The notes beneath the pieces were generated by a model that saw only the letters and a list, made by a program, of their open reading frames with translations, had not been told where the DNA came from and did no database searches. Positions 39,040 through 48,162 of a stretch of DNA of 64,000 nucleotides are shown one piece after another. The DNA lies in NCBI RefSeq assembly GCF_029910095.1, contig NZ_CP094526.1, positions 744,001-808,000 on the forward strand. The letters run 5' to 3'. Positions within the stretch are counted from its first letter, which is position 1. Every line of letters starts with the position of its first letter. This DNA comes from Bradyrhizobium sp. ISRA464 (lineage in GTDB: Bacteria > Pseudomonadota > Alphaproteobacteria > Rhizobiales > Xanthobacteraceae). The translations under genes were made by a program, and so were the position numbers.

Positions 39040-39829
39040 CTGGGCCTGGGTTGCGAGACAGGTTGCGGGCTGCGCCGATCAGGCGGCGCACGGCGGCCCG
39101 TCGTGGATCGGAGCCGCCGGCGCGACCCCTGCCGCGTACGGCGCGCAGGAGTGCACCTGCCAGCATAAAGGCGAGCGCGAACCATGTCAGCGCGTAAATC
39201 AGGTGGCTGTTGTGAAACCGCACGACGGTGAGCCCGCCGACCGGGTAACCGCCGGGGTTCGGGGTGGCGTCGGCGTCGATAAAGAAGGGCGCGACCTGCG
39301 ACAAGCCATGCGTGGCCGCAATCGCGGCGACGTCGCGCGAGTACCAGCGGCCGGCCGCGGCGTCGTTGCTGCGCAGGAAACCGCCCTTCGGTTCCGACAT
39401 CCGCAGCAGGCCGGTGACGCTCACCGCGCCCTGTGGATCGCCCTCGCGCCGTGTCGCGGGATCGCGCTTCTCGGCCGGGACGAAACCTCGGTTGACCAGC
39501 ACGGTGGTTCCGTCGGCGGTTCGCAGCGGGGTCACCACCCAGAAGCCGGGACCGTCGACGGTCACGGCCTGAACCAGGGCCTCGTCCGCGTTCAGGAAGG
39601 TGCCGGTCACGGTGACGCGGCGGTATTCGTCGCTGGCGGCGGTCACTGCCGGCCACGATGAGGGGGCCGGCAGCGGAGCGGGCGCGGCATGAATGCGCTG
39701 CTCGACCCGCTCGATCAAAGCCAGCTTCCAGGTCCTGCGCTCGATCTGCCAGACGCCGAGCGCGGTCAGCAGCACCACGCCCAGCATGCCGAGCGTGAAG
39801 AGCAACAAAGAGGGCCTGGAAGACCGCAT
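39011..39829 (-). CDS. SURF1 family oxidase assembly protein
   Basis: A 272-residue SURF1-type protein with an N-terminal membrane helix (LLLFTLGMLGVVLLTALGVWQ) followed by the ERRTWKLALIERVEQR motif, the periplasmic domain (VTVTGTFLNADEALV, VNRGFVPAEKR) and a C-terminal helix (LIYALTWFALAFMLAGALL). SURF1 proteins help insert haem into haem-copper oxidases. The position directly after cyoD (2-nt gap) indicates it serves the Cyo oxidase. The start at ATG 39829 (MRSSRPS) is chosen over a longer overlapping frame. Confidence 0.9.
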   Translation of the reverse strand: MRSSRPSLLLFTLGMLGVVLLTALGVWQIERRTWKLALIERVEQRIHAAPAPLPAPSSWPAVTAASDEYRRVTVTGTFLNADEALVQAVTVDGPGFWVVTPLRTADGTTVLVNRGFVPAEKRDPATRREGDPQGAVSVTGLLRMSEPKGGFLRSNDAAAGRWYSRDVAAIAATHGLSQVAPFFIDADATPNPGGYPVGGLTVVRFHNSHLIYALTWFALAFMLAGALLRAVRGRGRAGGSDPRRAAVRRLIGAARNLSRNPGPDARAHIGSA

Positions 39830-39831
39830 CG

Positions 39832-40224
39832 TCACGGCATCTGGCTCATGTCGTGCATCGGCATCATGTTGATGTTGAGGTGATGCATGACCCACAGCGA
39901 GCCAGTCAGTGCGATCACCACCATGATGACCGTGAAGATCAGAGCCATCATGGTCCAGCCGTTCTCGGAACGGGTGTTCATGTGCAGGAAGTAGACCATG
40001 TGCACCACGATCTGCACCGCGGCGAGCAGCAGCACGATCAGCGCGGTCACCTGCTTGTCCGCGATCGCACCGGTCATCACCAGCCAGAACGGCACCGCGG
40101 TGAGGACGACGGAGAGGCCGAAGCCGATCAGGTAGCTCGAGAGCGTGCCATGCGCCGCCGTATCATGGGCGTGGTGGCCGTGATCGCCGGCTTCGGATGG
40201 CAGGGCGTGAGAGTCTGATGTCAT
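39832..40224 (-). CDS. cyoD: Cytochrome o ubiquinol oxidase subunit IV
   Basis: A 130-residue subunit with three membrane helices (SSYLIGFGLSVVLTAVPFWL, TALIVLLLAAVQIVVHMVYF, MMALIFTVIMVVIALTGSLW) and a His-rich N-terminus. The HMVYFLHM motif is diagnostic of the CyoD family. It overlaps cyoC by 4 nt (ATGA). Confidence 0.93.
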   Translation of the reverse strand: MTSDSHALPSEAGDHGHHAHDTAAHGTLSSYLIGFGLSVVLTAVPFWLVMTGAIADKQVTALIVLLLAAVQIVVHMVYFLHMNTRSENGWTMMALIFTVIMVVIALTGSLWVMHHLNINMMPMHDMSQMP

Positions 40225-40850
40225 CGCAGCATTCCCAGGAGGTAGACGAAGGTAAAGACGCCGATCCAGACCACGTCCAGGAAGTGCCAGAACATGGAGA
40301 GGCACATCAGGCGGCGCCGGTTGGCCTCGATCAGGCCGAAACGCGCGACCTGCACCATCAGCGTGGTCAGCCAGACCAGGCCGAAGGTGACGTGCAGGCC
40401 GTGGGTGCCGACCAGCGTGAAGAAGGACGACAGGAAGGCGCTGCGCTGCGGCGTCGCGCCCTCATGGATCATGTGGGCGAACTCGGTGAGCTCGATGCCG
40501 AGGAACGCGAGGCCGAACAGCCCGGTGATGGTAAGCCAGGCCTGCGTCGCGCCGATCTTCGATTTCTCCATCGTCAGCATGGCGAAGCCATAAGTGATCG
40601 AGGACAGCAGCAGCATCGTCGTGTTGAGCGCGACGAGCTTGAGATCGAACAGATCCTTCGGCGCAGGACCTGCGGCGTAGTTGCCGCCGAGCACGCCGAA
40701 GGTCGCGAACAGGATCGCGAAGATGAGGCAGTCGCTCATCAGGTAGATCCAGAAGCCCAGCATGGTGCTGGCGCCTTCCGGATGCGCGTGCTCGTCGATT
40801 ACGTGGAAGACCGGTTCGGAATTCTGCGTGGAGACGGTTGCTACAGTCAT
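40221..40850 (-). CDS. cyoC: Cytochrome o ubiquinol oxidase subunit III
   Basis: A 209-residue subunit with five membrane helices, beginning near [20 protein letters not shown] and containing [13 protein letters not shown] and the C-terminal [20 protein letters not shown]. It is part of the haem-copper oxidase membrane core. It overlaps both cyoB and cyoD by 4 nt. Confidence 0.95.
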   Translation of the reverse strand: MTVATVSTQNSEPVFHVIDEHAHPEGASTMLGFWIYLMSDCLIFAILFATFGVLGGNYAAGPAPKDLFDLKLVALNTTMLLLSSITYGFAMLTMEKSKIGATQAWLTITGLFGLAFLGIELTEFAHMIHEGATPQRSAFLSSFFTLVGTHGLHVTFGLVWLTTLMVQVARFGLIEANRRRLMCLSMFWHFLDVVWIGVFTFVYLLGMLR

Positions 40851-42856
40851 GACTTGGCTCCAGCGGCAAGCAAATGCGTCCGCGCATCTTCGACCCAACC
40901 CACTTCATCCGCCGGGATGTTGAAGTCGCGGTGATAGTTGAAGGTATGGCCGATCGCGACCGCGAGCAGCGCGACGAAGCTGACGGCAGCAAGCCACCAG
41001 ATGTACCAGATCAGGCCGAATCCCATCGCCGTCGCGAGGCCGGCGAGGATGATGCCGGTTCCGGTGTTGGAGGGCATGTGGATCGGCTTGAAGCCGGACA
41101 GCGGACGCTTGTAGCCGCGGCGCTTCATGTCCCACCACGCGTCGTTGTCGTAGACGACCGGCGTGAAGGCGAAGTTGTAGCTCGGCGGCGGCGACGAGGT
41201 GGCCCATTCCAGCGTGCGCCCGTTCCAGGGATCGCCGGTGACGTCGCGGAGCTGCTCGCGCTTCATGATGCTGACTGCGAACTGCACCAGCATCGAGAGG
41301 ATGCCGAGCAGGATCAGGAAGGCGCCGATGCCCGCGATGATGAACCAGATCTGCAGGGACGGATCGTCGAACACGCGAAGGCGACGGGTGACGCCCATCA
41401 GGCCGAGCACGTAGAGCGGCATGAAGGCGACATAGAAACCCGTAACCCAGAACCAGAACGACAGCTTGCCCCAGAACGGATCGAGCCTGAAGCCGAACGC
41501 TTTCGGGAACCAGTAGTTGATGCCGGCAAACAGCCCGAACAGCACGCCGCCGATGATCACGTTGTGGAAATGCGCGACCAGGAACAGGCTGTTATGCAGC
41601 ACGAAGTCGGCCGGCGGCACCGCGAGCAGCACGCCGGTCATGCCGCCGATCACGAAGGTCAGCATGAACGCCACCGTCCACATCATCGGCAGCTCGAAGC
41701 GGATCCGGCCGCGATACATCGTGAACAGCCAGTTGAACATCTTCGCGCCCGTCGGGATCGAGATGATCATGGTGGTGATGCCGAAGAACGAGTTCACGCT
41801 GGCGCCGGAGCCCATCGTGAAGAAGTGGTGCAGCCAGACCAGGTAGGACAGGATGGTGATGACGACCGTGGCGTAGACCATCGAGGTGTAGCCGAACAGC
41901 CGCTTGCCCGAGAACGTCGCGGTCACCTCGGAGAAAATGCCGAACGCCGGCAGCACCAGGATGTAGACCTCGGGATGGCCCCAGATCCAGATCAGGTTCA
42001 CGTACATCATCGGGCTGCCGCCGAAGTCGTTCGTGAAGAAGTTGGTGCCGACATAGCGGTCGAGCGACAGCAGCACCAGCACCGCCGTCAGCACCGGGAA
42101 GGAGGCGACGATCAGGACGTTGGTGCAGAGCGAGGTCCAGGTGAAGACGGGCATCTTCATCATCGTCATGCCCGGGGCGCGCAGCTTGACGATGGTGCAG
42201 ATCAGGTTGATGCCCGATAGCGTCGTGCCGACGCCGGCGACCTGTAGTCCCCATATGTAATAGTCGACGCCGACGTCGGGACTGTAGCCGATGTTCGACA
42301 GCGGCGGATAGGCGAGCCAGCCGGTGCGCGCGAATTCGCCGACGAACAGCGAGGCCATCACCAGCACCGCGCCGCCGACCGTCATCCAGAAGCTGAAATT
42401 GTTCAGGAACGGGAAGGAGACGTCGCGGGCGCCGATCTGCAGCGGCATGACGTAGTTCATCAGGCCCGTCACCAGCGGCATCGCCACGAAGAAGATCATG
42501 ATCACGCCGTGCGCGGTGAAGACCTGGTCGTAGTGGTGTGCGGGGAGGTAGCCCTCCGAGCCGTTGAAGGCGATCGCCTGCTGCAGGCGCATCATCAGTG
42601 CGTCGGCGAAGCCGCGCAGCAGCATTACGATGCCGAGGATCATGTACATGATGCCGATGCGCTTGTGGTCCACGGTGGTGAACCACTCGCGCCACAGATA
42701 GCCCCACAGCCGGAAATAGGTGACGGCGGCGAACAACGCGAGGCCGCCGGTCGCGACCACGGCGAAGGTGCCGACCAGGATCGGCTCGTGCAGCGGCAGC
42801 GCGTCCAGATTGAGGCGGCCGAAGATCGCCTTGATGATTTCAGGATTGTTGAACAT
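40847..42856 (-). CDS. cyoB: Cytochrome o ubiquinol oxidase subunit I
   Basis: A 669-residue haem-copper oxidase catalytic subunit with about 15 membrane helices. Key regions are the low-spin haem ligand region ([20 protein letters not shown]), the CuB/Tyr motif [16 protein letters not shown], the K-channel GFLL-type segment around [10 protein letters not shown] and the haem ligand [10 protein letters not shown]. It reduces O2 to water while pumping protons and oxidises ubiquinol. It starts 10 nt after the cyoA stop. Confidence 0.97.
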   Translation of the reverse strand: MFNNPEIIKAIFGRLNLDALPLHEPILVGTFAVVATGGLALFAAVTYFRLWGYLWREWFTTVDHKRIGIMYMILGIVMLLRGFADALMMRLQQAIAFNGSEGYLPAHHYDQVFTAHGVIMIFFVAMPLVTGLMNYVMPLQIGARDVSFPFLNNFSFWMTVGGAVLVMASLFVGEFARTGWLAYPPLSNIGYSPDVGVDYYIWGLQVAGVGTTLSGINLICTIVKLRAPGMTMMKMPVFTWTSLCTNVLIVASFPVLTAVLVLLSLDRYVGTNFFTNDFGGSPMMYVNLIWIWGHPEVYILVLPAFGIFSEVTATFSGKRLFGYTSMVYATVVITILSYLVWLHHFFTMGSGASVNSFFGITTMIISIPTGAKMFNWLFTMYRGRIRFELPMMWTVAFMLTFVIGGMTGVLLAVPPADFVLHNSLFLVAHFHNVIIGGVLFGLFAGINYWFPKAFGFRLDPFWGKLSFWFWVTGFYVAFMPLYVLGLMGVTRRLRVFDDPSLQIWFIIAGIGAFLILLGILSMLVQFAVSIMKREQLRDVTGDPWNGRTLEWATSSPPPSYNFAFTPVVYDNDAWWDMKRRGYKRPLSGFKPIHMPSNTGTGIILAGLATAMGFGLIWYIWWLAAVSFVALLAVAIGHTFNYHRDFNIPADEVGWVEDARTHLLAAGAKS

Positions 42857-42865
42857 GCGGCCCTC

Positions 42866-44032
42866 TCAGGACTCTGATTTCGGACGCTGGCCGAGCAGCA
42901 GCGACGTCGATGACGGATGGGCGGGAGAGAATGGCGGGCGCTTCATGCCGACGCCGCGCAGCGGAGTCATGTCCGACGGCGCGAAGATCTCGCGCGACGG
43001 CGTGTCCTTCAGCTCGTCGATCGAGCAGATGCCGGCGACGAAGGTCGGCTCGTTGCCGAGCGGCGCGCCGCGCCTTGCGTATTTGTCGTAGGTCAGCGGC
43101 AGCGTGTTGTTGAGACCTTCGCGACCGAGGCCGCCCTTGGCGTCGATCGCCATCATCTCGCTGACGCACATCTTGCCGGCCTCGACGCACATGTTGAGGA
43201 TCGCCTTGTAGAGATCGCGATCGACCGAGCCGTAGAGGCGCACCGGCTCGTTGGAGCTCGGGCGTTCGAGCTGCAGGTAGTCGGAACGGCCGAGCATGTT
43301 GCTGCTGGCCTTGGCGTTGGCGATCCACTTGTCGAAGTCGGAGGCCGAGAGGCTCTTGAACGCGAAGTGCATGCCGGAGAAGCCGGCGCCGCTGTAATTG
43401 GCGGAGAAGCCCCTGAAGGTGCCCTGCTCGTTGGCGACCGCGTGCAGCTTCGTCTCCATGCCGGGCATGGCGTAGATCTGGCCAGCCAGTGCCGGGATGT
43501 AGAAGGAGTTCATCACGGAGGACGCCGTGATGCGGAAGCGGATCGGGCGGTCGACCGGAGCGGCGAGCTCGTTGACGGCGGCGACGCCGTAGTCGGGGTA
43601 GATGAACAGCCACTTCCAGTCGAGCGCGACGACCTCGACATTGAGCGGCGCGTCCTTGCTCTCGATCGGCTTGCCGGCGTCGATGCGGCCGAGCGTGCGG
43701 TAGGGATCGAGCAGATGGGTGCCCATCCAGGTCAGCGCGCCCAGGCAAACGATGATGAGGAGCGGCGCCGACCAGATCACGAGCTCGAGCTGGGTGGAGT
43801 GATCCCATTCCGGCTCGTAGGGCACGGCGGTGTTGGACTGGCGGTAGCGCCAGGCGAAGAACACCGTCAGCGCCATCACCGGCAGGACGATCAGCAGCAT
43901 CAGGACGGTCGAGATGACGACGAGGTCGCGCTGCTGGGCGGCGACGTCGCCGGCTGGCGCCAGGACGACGAAATCGCACCCGCCAAGCAGGGCCGCAAAC
44001 GGCAATAAGGCCAATAATTTCAAGGCGCGCAC
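42866..44032 (-). CDS. cyoA: Cytochrome o ubiquinol oxidase subunit II
   Basis: A 388-residue lipoprotein subunit. The lipobox is LLGGC (Cys19), followed by two membrane helices and a periplasmic cupredoxin domain (VVALDWKWLFIYPDYGVAAV, FRITASSVMNSFYIPALAGQ). The copper-binding Cys and His ligands of cytochrome c oxidases are absent (YAMPGMETKLHAVANEQG), as expected for a quinol oxidase. It is the first gene of the cyoABCD-SURF1-regS-regR run. Its C-terminal tail beyond about residue 330 is longer than in E. coli. Confidence 0.95.
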   Translation of the reverse strand: MRALKLLALLPFAALLGGCDFVVLAPAGDVAAQQRDLVVISTVLMLLIVLPVMALTVFFAWRYRQSNTAVPYEPEWDHSTQLELVIWSAPLLIIVCLGALTWMGTHLLDPYRTLGRIDAGKPIESKDAPLNVEVVALDWKWLFIYPDYGVAAVNELAAPVDRPIRFRITASSVMNSFYIPALAGQIYAMPGMETKLHAVANEQGTFRGFSANYSGAGFSGMHFAFKSLSASDFDKWIANAKASSNMLGRSDYLQLERPSSNEPVRLYGSVDRDLYKAILNMCVEAGKMCVSEMMAIDAKGGLGREGLNNTLPLTYDKYARRGAPLGNEPTFVAGICSIDELKDTPSREIFAPSDMTPLRGVGMKRPPFSPAHPSSTSLLLGQRPKSES

Positions 44033-44093
44033 AGCTTACCCCGCTGGAATTTTATGAGTTCCGCCAAGGGGTAGCTGCGATGCAACAGAACGG

Positions 44094-44116
44094 ACATTGG
44101 ACAATTTGTCCAATGT
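44094..44116. promoter_or_regulatory. 23-bp perfect palindrome between cyoA and the MFS gene
   Basis: ACATTGGACAA-T-TTGTCCAATGT: 11-bp arms around one central base. It is 62 bp upstream of cyoA and about 90 bp upstream of the divergent MFS start, so it can control either or both. The form fits a dimeric helix-turn-helix repressor site. Confidence 0.55.
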
Positions 44117-44204
44117 TGCACTGCGGGATGTGGCGCGAAACAGTCGGATGGACCGCGAGGCAAAGTCTGCCCGCGGCCTCACTCCAAGGACGGTTTACGG
44201 CGCG

Positions 44205-45515
44205 ATGGCACAGGCCCCAGCAATGGCTCACGGCAACCCGGCGACATCATCAGGTCACGGGCATGCGAAACCCGGCGAAATCGCCATCGGCGTCATCATC
44301 GGGCGCACATCGGAATTCTTCGACTTTTTCGTCTACGCGATCGCCTCGGTGATCGTGTTTCCGAAGCTGGTATTCCCGTTCGTCAACGAGCTGACCGGCA
44401 CCCTCTATTCCTTCGGGCTGTTTGCCCTGGCCTTCGCCGCGCGCCCGCTCGGCACCGTCATCTTCATGGCGGTCGACCGCCGCCACGGCAAGGGCGCCAA
44501 GCTCGTCATCGCGCTGTTCCTGCTCGGCACCGCCACGGTGGCGATCGCGTTTCTGCCCGGCTACAACGAGATCGGCGTGGCGGCGATCTGGCTGCTCGCC
44601 GCGGCGCGGGCCGCGCAGGGCATCGCCTGGGGCGGCGCCTGGGACGGCCTGGCCTCGCTGCTCGCGATGAATGCGCCGGCGCGTCATCGCGGCTGGTTCG
44701 CGATGGTGCCGCAGCTCGGCGCCCCGCTTGGGCTGATCGTGGCGAGCGCGCTGTTCGCCTTCTTTGCCGGCAACCTGTCGGCGGACGATTTCTTCGACTG
44801 GGGCTGGCGCTATCCGTTCTTCGTCGCCTTCGCCATCAACGTCGTGGCGCTGTTCGCGCGGCTGCGCATGGTGGCGACGGATGAATATTCCGAGCTGTTC
44901 GAAAGCCGGGACCTGCAGCCGGCGCGCGTGACCGAAACGGTCACGCAGGAGGGCCGCCACATCCTGCTCGGGGCGTTCGCGCCGCTGGCGAGCTTCGCGC
45001 TATTCCACATGGTGACCGTGTTCCCGCTATCCTGGGTGTTCCTGTTCACCAGGGAAAGCCCGGTGCGCTTCCTGATCATCGAGATGATCGGCGCCATGGT
45101 CGGCGTCGCTGCGATCGTGGCGTCCGGCATGATCGCCGACCGCGTCGGACGCAAGCCGCTGCTGATCGGCTCGGCGATCGCGATCGCGGTGTATAGCGGC
45201 TTCGCCCCGCAACTGCTCGATGCCGGTCCGCTCGGCGAGACGGTCTACATGGTGCTGGGCTTCGTGCTGCTCGGCCTCTCGTTCGGCCAGTCCTCGGGCG
45301 CGATCGCTTCCAGCTTCGCGCGGGCCTATCGCTACACGGCCTCGGCGCTGACGTCCGATTTGGCTTGGCTGTTCGGCGCCGGCTTCGCACCGCTCGCGGC
45401 GCTGTTGCTGGCAACCCATTTCGGGCTGATCTCGGCAGGCGCCTACCTGCTGTCGGGCGCGGTCTGGACGCTGCTCGCGCTGTGGCTGAGCGGACTGCGC
45501 GAGGCGGAAGGCTGA
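44205..45515 (+). CDS. MFS transporter
   Basis: A 436-residue major-facilitator permease with about 12 helices. It opens IAIGVIIGRTSEFFDFFVYA, as in the metabolite:H+ symporter group, with a motif A-like segment AVDRRHGKGAKLVI and a second-half counterpart IADRVGRKPLLIG. It is divergent from cyoA and shares the palindromic region with it. The ATG 44205 with an upstream AAGGA is chosen; ATG 44148 is also in frame. The TTG 44097 lies inside the palindrome and is unlikely. The substrate is unknown, perhaps an organic acid. Confidence 0.88.
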   Translation: MAQAPAMAHGNPATSSGHGHAKPGEIAIGVIIGRTSEFFDFFVYAIASVIVFPKLVFPFVNELTGTLYSFGLFALAFAARPLGTVIFMAVDRRHGKGAKLVIALFLLGTATVAIAFLPGYNEIGVAAIWLLAAARAAQGIAWGGAWDGLASLLAMNAPARHRGWFAMVPQLGAPLGLIVASALFAFFAGNLSADDFFDWGWRYPFFVAFAINVVALFARLRMVATDEYSELFESRDLQPARVTETVTQEGRHILLGAFAPLASFALFHMVTVFPLSWVFLFTRESPVRFLIIEMIGAMVGVAAIVASGMIADRVGRKPLLIGSAIAIAVYSGFAPQLLDAGPLGETVYMVLGFVLLGLSFGQSSGAIASSFARAYRYTASALTSDLAWLFGAGFAPLAALLLATHFGLISAGAYLLSGAVWTLLALWLSGLREAEG

Positions 45516-45519
45516 ACTT

Positions 45520-45643
45520 GTAGCCCGGATGAAGCCAACGGGTCGCGCGAACGCGCGCCCGATGACAGGCTCCGCGAAATCCGGGGCCGCTCTCGCCGCG
45601 GATGACCCCGTCCCGGATTGCGCTGCGCGCCATCCGGGCTACG
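45520..45643. repeat. Intergenic palindromic repeat, family A (copy 2)
   Basis: Starts GTAGCCCGGATGAAGCCAAC and ends CGCCATCCGGGCTAC. The inner part GGTCGCGCGAACGCGCGCCC and GATGACAGGCTCCGCGAAAT is shared almost base for base with 51068-51190. Confidence 0.85.
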
Positions 45644-45665
45644 GAGGCTCAATCCTTCGGACGTC

Positions 45666-47162
45666 TCAATCCACCACGATCTTGACGCGGTCGCGCGGCT
45701 TCACCTGCGCGTGGGCGTCGAGCCCGTTCAGCACGCGGAAGCGTTCGGTCGGGTGATCGACGCCGGCCATGCGGTGCGACAGCGATTCCACTGTGTCGCC
45801 CGGCTGCACGTTGATGACCTTGATGCGCAGCGGGCGCGCGGCCTGGATCTCCTCGAGCGTCAGGCGGCGGAACGAGTTGACGGTCTCGCGCGCGTTGCGC
45901 TCGCTCTCGGTGGTCTTCTGCTTGGCGGCGAAGATGAAGCGGTAGACGTCGGTGCCGAAGCGCAGCGCATAGACCTTGAACTGCCACTGGTCGCCATGCG
46001 CGGTCGCCGACGCCGCCGGGAAGCCGTTGATGTTGAGGTCTTCGGTCGAGGATTTCTCGACGCCTTCCATCCAGCCGGAATTGAGATAGTCGCCGAGCGA
46101 CTGCTCGGCCGGCACCCGCACGACGTCGAAGCGCATCGCCTGGCTGCCGCCCTCGCGCACGCCGATCACGGCCTGCGCGGTGTTGTCGAGCGTGAAGGTG
46201 TCGGGCGCCGTGAAGGTGAAGCCGAGCTTGGGATGCAGGAAGCGGCGGCCGCGCACGAAACCTTCGCTCGGGTCCTCGCCGTAAACGATGTTGTCGATCG
46301 CGGCGAGATAGCTCTCGCGATCGCGGTCGTTGTTCTCGGGCGAGGTGTATTGCCGCGCGATCGCCTGCGCATTGGCGACGCGCTCGGGCGTGGCCGGATG
46401 CGACGACAGGAAGTCCTGCGCGCGCGGATCGAGCGCAGTCCTGCCGATCTTGAGCGCGGCGTTGCGCTCCATCGCGGTCAGGAAGCGCGCCGCGCCGTAG
46501 GGATCGAAATGCGCGCGTGCGGCGATCCCGACGCCGATGCCGTCGGCCTCGAATTCCTGCTGCCGCGAGAAGCTCGCCATCGTCAGCTTGGTCTTGGCCA
46601 GCGCCAGCGCGGTGAGATCGGGATCGTTGCTCATGTCGGTGACGACGCGCGTCACCACGGCAGCCTGCCGCGCCTGATCCTCGCGGATCGAGGCGTGCTT
46701 GGCCAGCACATGCGCCATCTCATGGCTGAGCACGGAGGAGAGCTCGGAAGTGTCGCTGGCGAGCGCGATCAGCCCGCGCGTGACATAGAGCTGGCCGGTC
46801 GGCAGCGCGAAAGCGTTCACCGCGCCGGAATTGAGGATGGTGACCTTGTAGGCCTGGTCGGGCCGCTCGGAGGCCGCGACCAGCCGGTCGACGATCTTGC
46901 TGATCAGCGCCTCGAGCTTCGGATCATCATAGGCGCCGCCATAGGAGGACAGGATGCGCTCATGCTCGTGCTCGGTCGCAGGCGTCTGCTGCACTACGCG
47001 GTTCGGCTTGACCGGAGCCGCGACCGCTGCGGTGGGCGTCACCTGCTCGAACCGGCCGACATTGCTGCAGGCTGCGAGCATCAGCGCGGCACAGACAAGC
47101 ACCGGCGCAGCCGAAAGGCGGCGGCCTGTCAGTCCCTCACGCCGTCCTGCACGCTCTGTCAA
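45666..47162 (-). CDS. M48 family metalloprotease lipoprotein with C-terminal LysM-like domain
   Basis: A 498-residue protease. A lipoprotein signal ends in LMLAACS (Cys near residue 32). The peptidase domain has the zinc motif HEMAH (near residue 144) and the third-ligand region EFEADGIGVG, as in BepA/YfgC periplasmic proteases that handle outer-membrane protein assembly. A C-terminal module VINVQPGDTVESLSHRMAG with RVLNGL fits a LysM fold for peptidoglycan binding. It probably sits in the periplasm, anchored to the outer or inner membrane. A single gene on the minus strand. Confidence 0.9.
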   Translation of the reverse strand: MTERAGRREGLTGRRLSAAPVLVCAALMLAACSNVGRFEQVTPTAAVAAPVKPNRVVQQTPATEHEHERILSSYGGAYDDPKLEALISKIVDRLVAASERPDQAYKVTILNSGAVNAFALPTGQLYVTRGLIALASDTSELSSVLSHEMAHVLAKHASIREDQARQAAVVTRVVTDMSNDPDLTALALAKTKLTMASFSRQQEFEADGIGVGIAARAHFDPYGAARFLTAMERNAALKIGRTALDPRAQDFLSSHPATPERVANAQAIARQYTSPENNDRDRESYLAAIDNIVYGEDPSEGFVRGRRFLHPKLGFTFTAPDTFTLDNTAQAVIGVREGGSQAMRFDVVRVPAEQSLGDYLNSGWMEGVEKSSTEDLNINGFPAASATAHGDQWQFKVYALRFGTDVYRFIFAAKQKTTESERNARETVNSFRRLTLEEIQAARPLRIKVINVQPGDTVESLSHRMAGVDHPTERFRVLNGLDAHAQVKPRDRVKIVVD

Positions 47163-47222
47163 ATCTACAACTCACAATTGTCAAGTGAACCGGCCGGGAT
47201 ACGGTCCATCCGGACACATCCG

Positions 47223-48008
47223 CTAGCTCCCGCCGAGCACTTCAATCTGCCCCACTCGGAGCAATTCGATACGTGGGCCACGTCGCGCTTCCACCCAGCC
47301 TCGGACGCGAATCCTTCGATTTTCGAGGGACTTGGGCGCGAGCCCGGCCGCCTCAAACGCAGGGACTATGCGCTTTGAAATAGTCGCCGCAAAGTCCCGT
47401 GTCCAGTTTCGGCCGAAATTCAGATAGGTCGTTGCCCCGGCCTGCCGTACCGACAAAACCCGGCCCTCGACCACGGTAAAGCGCCCGATCCCGGCCAAAA
47501 TATCGCCCGGACTTTCGGCGCTTTTTATGACGCTGGCCTCGCCCCAGGTTCCCGATCGGGCCTGCCGGGCCTCGGCCTCCGCGGCCATCAGCGCAGCCGC
47601 GCAGTCCCTGTCGCCAACCTCGGGTGAAACCAGAGCAAGGCCCTGCCGCAGCAACTCGCTCTGCACGGGTGTTTCGGCGCCGGCGAGAAAGGCGTAGGCC
47701 GGCTGGCGGCCGTAGCGGTCCGGCATGTCCTCGCCGCCGTGCAAGGTCACGTCGCGGCCGACCAGCAGTCCGGACAAGGCTGCGCGGGCCTTCACCGCGT
47801 CCGCCACCTCGATGCCGGCCAGCTTGACCTCGCGGCCGTCATCGAGGCGGAAGCTGCGCGCATCGACGATCGCGGCCACGCGGCCCTCGCCCTGGGTCTC
47901 GAAATTGCATCCCGCCGCATGGCCTCTGCCGCAAGCAAACAGCGTCGCGCACACGAGGAGCGCGCTGCGAACGGGCGTCGGCAGAATCCGCATCGACAAC
48001 ATTGGCAT
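47223..48008 (-). CDS. Exported thermonuclease-like (SNase fold) protein
   Basis: A 261-residue protein with a Sec signal peptide (VRSALLVCATLFACGRGHAA) followed by a staphylococcal-nuclease-like OB fold: GRVAAIVDARSFRLDDGREV, KLAGIEVADA, then DRYGRQPAYAFL and VQSELLRQGLALVSPE. A second region (GRFTVVEGRVLSVRQAGATT, YLNFGRNWTRDF) looks like a further OB-type domain. The usual catalytic Arg-Asp-Glu-Arg set of nucleases is only partly evident, so activity is uncertain. The start at ATG 48008 (MPMLSM) is chosen; upstream ATGs are in frame. Confidence 0.75.
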   Translation of the reverse strand: MPMLSMRILPTPVRSALLVCATLFACGRGHAAGCNFETQGEGRVAAIVDARSFRLDDGREVKLAGIEVADAVKARAALSGLLVGRDVTLHGGEDMPDRYGRQPAYAFLAGAETPVQSELLRQGLALVSPEVGDRDCAAALMAAEAEARQARSGTWGEASVIKSAESPGDILAGIGRFTVVEGRVLSVRQAGATTYLNFGRNWTRDFAATISKRIVPAFEAAGLAPKSLENRRIRVRGWVEARRGPRIELLRVGQIEVLGGS

Positions 48009-48162
48009 TGATCGATCTTCGCACATTTTAGCCATTCCGTTCAGCGGAAAACGCGTGGCAGCTCCGCGGCTTGCCGCTGTGAATGGCATGCGGCATGATC
48101 GCGCGCGAATGAAACGGACCGGCCGCGATGGAATGCGGCGCGGGCTTCAAGGGAGGCTTTTG

